Shown: in pieces, positions 5,426 to 8,151 of the stretch
Layout: every line of letters starts with the position of its first letter
How positions within the stretch are numbered: position 1 is the first letter of the stretch
Assembly: GCA_001603335.1 (NCBI GenBank)
Contig: LUYR01000619.1
Coordinates: 1-8,151 of the forward strand
Length of the DNA stretch: 8,151 nucleotides
Origin: Rhodospirillales bacterium Alpha_05
GTDB taxonomy: Bacteria > Pseudomonadota > Alphaproteobacteria > Rhodospirillales > Rhodospirillaceae
Direction of reading: 5' to 3'
Translations under genes and position numbers: made by a program
The notes under the pieces: model-generated
Databases searched by the model: none
What the model saw: only the letters and a program-made list of their open reading frames with translations
What the model was told of the DNA's origin: nothing

Positions 5426-7387
5426 GTGCCGACAAGAAAACGCGACGATTCCTGGCTCAGCGAACAGTGCCGGGTGACCCTGGCGCGGCTCATGCCCCGC
5501 CTCGAAGCCCGCTTTGCAGAGGGGATCGACCCCGCCGCATGGCGCGCCTACACGGACCGGCTGAAGCGGTATTTCCCGCGCCTGTTCAATGCACTGCTAA
5601 CGCTTTACGGCAGCCGCTACGACTTCTTCTACCACCTTGAGCAGATCCTCATCACCGCCACCGAGAATTGGGCGCAGCGCCCGGACTCGCTGAAGGCGCT
5701 GGACGCCTCGCGCGCGGGAGACCCGCAGTGGTTCCAGAGCCAGCGGATGATCGGCGCGATGTGCTACGTCGACCTGTTCGCCGACGACCTCGCCGGGGTA
5801 CGCAGCAAGATCCCCTATCTCTCGGAAATGGGGATCACCTTCCTCCACCTGATGCCGCCCTTCCTCTCGCCCGACGGCGACGACGACGGCGGCTATGCGA
5901 TTTCGTCGTACCGCGACATCGACCCCAAGCTCGGCAGCATGGCCGACATGGCGGAGCTTGCCGAGGAACTCCGCCACTACGGCATCAGCCTCTGCCTCGA
6001 CTTCGTCTTCAACCACACCTCCGACGAACACGAGTGGGCGAAGCGCGCGCTGGCGGGTGACGAGGAATACCAGAACTTCTACCGGATGTTCCCCGACCGC
6101 ACCGAACCCGACATCTACGAGCAGAACCTGCGCGCGGTGTTCCCCGACGAACATCCGGGCGCGTTCACCTATCGCAACCGCATCGGCAAGTGGGTGTGGA
6201 CGACATTCCACAACTACCAGTGGGACTTGAACTACGAGAACCCGGCGGTGTTCAACGCGATGTCGGGCGAAATGCTCAGCCTCGCCAACGTCGGCGTCGA
6301 GGTGCTGCGCCTCGACGCGGTGGCGTTCGTGTGGAAGCGCGAGGGCACCAACTGCGAAAACCTGCCCGAGGCGCACACCGTGATCCAGGCGTTCAACGCC
6401 CTGGTGCAGATCGCCGCGCCCGCGATGCTGTTCCTCTCCGAAGCGATCGTCCACCCCGACGACGTGATCAAGTACATCCACCGCGAAGAGTGCCAGATCT
6501 CCTACAATCCGCAGCTGATGGCGCTGTTGTGGAACACCCTCGCCACCCGCGACGTCACCCTGCTGCACCGCGCGATGGAGCGACGATTCACCCTGCCCTC
6601 GGACTGCGCGTGGCTGAACTACGTGCGCAGCCACGACGACATCGGCTGGACCTTCTCCGACGACGACGCCCAGGATCTCGGGATGAACCCGTTCGATCAC
6701 CGGCGCTTCCTCAACGAGTTCTTCACCGGCCGCTTTCCCGGCAGTTTCGCGCGCGGCCTGCCGTTCCAGGACAATCCGGAAACCGGCGACATGCGGATTT
6801 CCGGCACCACCGCATCGCTCGCCGGCCTCGAAGCCGCGATCGCAACCGGCGACGATGCGGAAGTCGACCTCGCGATCTCGCGCATCCTGCTGCTCTACGG
6901 CATCGTCCTGACCATCGGCGGCGTGCCGTTGATCTACCTCGGCGACGAACTCGGCGTGACCAACGACTACGGCTACGAGCGTGACCCGTCGCTGATCGGC
7001 GACAGCCGCTGGGCGCACCGGCTCAAGGCCGACTGGGAACGCGCGGCGAGCCGCCACGACCGCTCGAGCGTGCCGGGGAAGATCTTCCTCGGGCTGCTGC
7101 GGCTGGTGCAGATCCGCCAGCAGAATCTCGCGTTCACCCGCGCCGACACCGAGATCGTCAAGACCGGCAATCCCCACGTGTTCGGCTATTTCCGCCGCCA
7201 CGAGAACCAGAGCATGCTGGTGCTCGCCAATTTCACCGAGCAGGAACAAATCATTTCCGCGAGACGTTTGCGTACACTCGGCTTGCGGAAGACCGTGACC
7301 GACATTCTCGCCGGAAAAATCATCGTCGCAACCGAGGAGATGCGTCTCGCGCCATACCAATTGGCGGTGCTGCTGGCGGCCGCCTGA
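5426..7387 (+). CDS. ams: Amylosucrase (GH13)
   Basis: 653 aa from the chosen GTG, close to the roughly 636 aa of Neisseria polysaccharea amylosucrase. The enzyme transfers glucose from sucrose to build alpha-1,4-glucan and releases fructose. An N-terminal helical region (about 1-105) precedes the (beta/alpha)8 barrel opening at MCYVDLFADDL (112-122). Barrel motifs: DGGYAISSYRD (154-164), DFVFNHTS with H197, LRLDAVAF with nucleophile D297 and R295, LSEAIVHPD with acid/base E339, and RSHDDIGW with H403 and D404. GSFARGLPFQ and GDSRWAHR (R528) are amylosucrase-specific and argue against a hydrolytic alpha-amylase or sucrose phosphorylase. A beta-sandwich C-terminal domain ends at APYQLAVLL. No signal peptide is seen, so it is cytoplasmic. 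The start is chosen by SD match and because it puts the conserved W39 (AAWRAY) about where the Neisseria enzyme has it; an upstream TTG at 5327 would add 33 residues. It is followed by sucrose-phosphate synthase, so its sucrose is probably made internally. Confidence 0.95.
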   Translation: MPTRKRDDSWLSEQCRVTLARLMPRLEARFAEGIDPAAWRAYTDRLKRYFPRLFNALLTLYGSRYDFFYHLEQILITATENWAQRPDSLKALDASRAGDPQWFQSQRMIGAMCYVDLFADDLAGVRSKIPYLSEMGITFLHLMPPFLSPDGDDDGGYAISSYRDIDPKLGSMADMAELAEELRHYGISLCLDFVFNHTSDEHEWAKRALAGDEEYQNFYRMFPDRTEPDIYEQNLRAVFPDEHPGAFTYRNRIGKWVWTTFHNYQWDLNYENPAVFNAMSGEMLSLANVGVEVLRLDAVAFVWKREGTNCENLPEAHTVIQAFNALVQIAAPAMLFLSEAIVHPDDVIKYIHREECQISYNPQLMALLWNTLATRDVTLLHRAMERRFTLPSDCAWLNYVRSHDDIGWTFSDDDAQDLGMNPFDHRRFLNEFFTGRFPGSFARGLPFQDNPETGDMRISGTTASLAGLEAAIATGDDAEVDLAISRILLLYGIVLTIGGVPLIYLGDELGVTNDYGYERDPSLIGDSRWAHRLKADWERAASRHDRSSVPGKIFLGLLRLVQIRQQNLAFTRADTEIVKTGNPHVFGYFRRHENQSMLVLANFTEQEQIISARRLRTLGLRKTVTDILAGKIIVATEEMRLAPYQLAVLLAAA

Positions 7388-7424
7388 GGCCTAGCCGGAA
7401 TTCAGAAAGGAGACTGGGATACCG

Positions 7425-8151
7425 ATGGCGAAATCCAAAGCCGACGGGCTTTACATCGTCCTGTTGAGTATCCACGGGTTGATCCGTGGCCATGATCTCG
7501 AACTGGGGCGCGATTCCGACACCGGCGGCCAGACTCTTTACGTCGTGGAGCTCGCCCGCACCCTGGGGCGGCACCCGGACGTCCGCAAGGTCGACCTCGT
7601 CACCCGCCTGATCGACGATCCCAACGTCGATGCCGACTACGCGAAGCCGATCGAGGACCTCGGCGGCAATGCCCGGATCGTGCGCATCCCCGCCGGCCCG
7701 CCCGACTACATGCGCAAGGAACTCCTCTGGGACCACCTCGACGGCATGGCCGACACCTTCGCCGAGTTCCTGCGCGAGCAGGACGACATCCCCGACCTGT
7801 TCCACAGCCATTACGCCGACGCGGGCTACGTCGGTACCCTGCTCGCCAAGATCTTCGGCCGTCCCCTCGCCCACACCGGCCACTCCCTCGGCCGGGTGAA
7901 GCGCATGCGCCTGCTCGCCGCGGGGATGGACGCCGACGCGGTGGAGGCGCGCTACGCGATGCGCCGCCGCATCGACGCCGAGGAAGAAACCCTCTCCACC
8001 GCCGAGTTGGTGATCGCCAGCACCCATAACGAAATCACCGAGCAGTACGAACTCTACGACTGCTACCACCCCGGCAACATGACGATCATCCCGCCGGGCG
8101 TCGACCTCGCCCGCTTCCACCCGCCGAAGGGCAAGGAAGATACCGCCGAGC
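7425..8151 (+). CDS. sps: Sucrose-phosphate synthase, N-terminal part (GT4 glycosyltransferase)
   Basis: 242 codons of an open frame that runs off the right edge. SPS makes sucrose-6-phosphate from UDP-glucose and fructose-6-phosphate in the cytoplasm. The N-terminal Rossmann domain of the bacterial/plant SPS family is clear: LYIVLLSIHGLIRG (9-22), DSDTGGQTLYVVELARTL (30-47, with the substrate-loop GG), LFHSHYADAGYVG (125-137), TGHSLGRVKR (151-160), RRIDAEEETLSTAELVIAST (181-200), HNEITEQYELYD (201-212) and IIPPGVD (221-227). GHSLGRVKR and the short N-terminus favour SPS over sucrose synthase, which carries a long N-terminal regulatory region. Whether a HAD phosphatase domain is fused at the C-terminus cannot be seen. 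The ATG has a strong AAAGGAGA site (7406-7413), though its 11-nt spacing is slightly long. It begins 37 bp after amylosucrase with no hairpin between, so the two probably form one operon. Confidence 0.92.
   Translation, partial: MAKSKADGLYIVLLSIHGLIRGHDLELGRDSDTGGQTLYVVELARTLGRHPDVRKVDLVTRLIDDPNVDADYAKPIEDLGGNARIVRIPAGPPDYMRKELLWDHLDGMADTFAEFLREQDDIPDLFHSHYADAGYVGTLLAKIFGRPLAHTGHSLGRVKRMRLLAAGMDADAVEARYAMRRRIDAEEETLSTAELVIASTHNEITEQYELYDCYHPGNMTIIPPGVDLARFHPPKGKEDTAE

Noticed and set aside
5597..7360. 587-codon open frame on the minus strand
   Set aside because: It lies opposite amylosucrase, whose catalytic motifs are all intact. Its composition is that of a GC-rich antisense shadow, with no recognisable domain.
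5426..7387. Considered sucrose phosphorylase, trehalose synthase or alpha-amylase
   Set aside because: The long N-terminal helical region and the GSFARGLPFQ and GDSRWAHR segments are those of amylosucrase.
7320..8120. 266-codon minus-strand open frame at the right edge
   Set aside because: It lies opposite the end of amylosucrase and the sucrose-phosphate synthase N-terminus, which carries the GT4 motifs. It is a shadow frame.

Overview
The window comes from a GC-rich bacterial chromosome. Every gene reads left to right and most codons end in G or C. The gene content suggests a proteobacterium, most likely an alphaproteobacterium: a LigB-type dioxygenase, an Rrf2 regulator beside hcp, and amylosucrase with sucrose-phosphate synthase. 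The lineage is an inference. There is no rRNA, tRNA, CRISPR array, insertion sequence or phage gene.

Layout. (1) Positions 2-211 hold the C-terminal end of a LigB/DODA-type extradiol dioxygenase. (2) Positions 287-3040 hold three closely spaced genes: a complete TrpB-type PLP enzyme with no trpA beside it, a PNPOx-like flavin-binding protein, and a NicO/RcnA-like membrane protein that has lost two signature residues of its family. (3) Positions 3041-5335 form a nitrosative/redox stress module. A short AT-richer intergenic region carries a striking nested dyad overlapping a possible -35 box. It is followed by an Rrf2 regulator with an Fe-S-type cysteine cluster, then by hcp (hybrid cluster protein), which ends in a strong hairpin. 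(4) From 5426 to the right edge lies a sucrose/glucan module: amylosucrase followed 37 bp later by the start of sucrose-phosphate synthase, which runs out of the window.

How the parts work together. The Rrf2 protein probably senses NO, iron or redox state through its Fe-S cluster and controls itself and hcp. Hcp reduces NO or hydroxylamine. In the last module, sucrose-phosphate synthase would start sucrose synthesis from UDP-glucose and fructose-6-phosphate. Amylosucrase would use sucrose to build alpha-1,4-glucan and release fructose, so the pair links a compatible solute or carbon store to glucan. The trpB group has no obvious single pathway.

I see no clearly undescribed multi-gene system. 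The points most worth a second look are the nested operator at 3044-3077, the altered NicO-like transporter, the orphan TrpB beside a flavoprotein, and the amylosucrase-first order of the sucrose genes.
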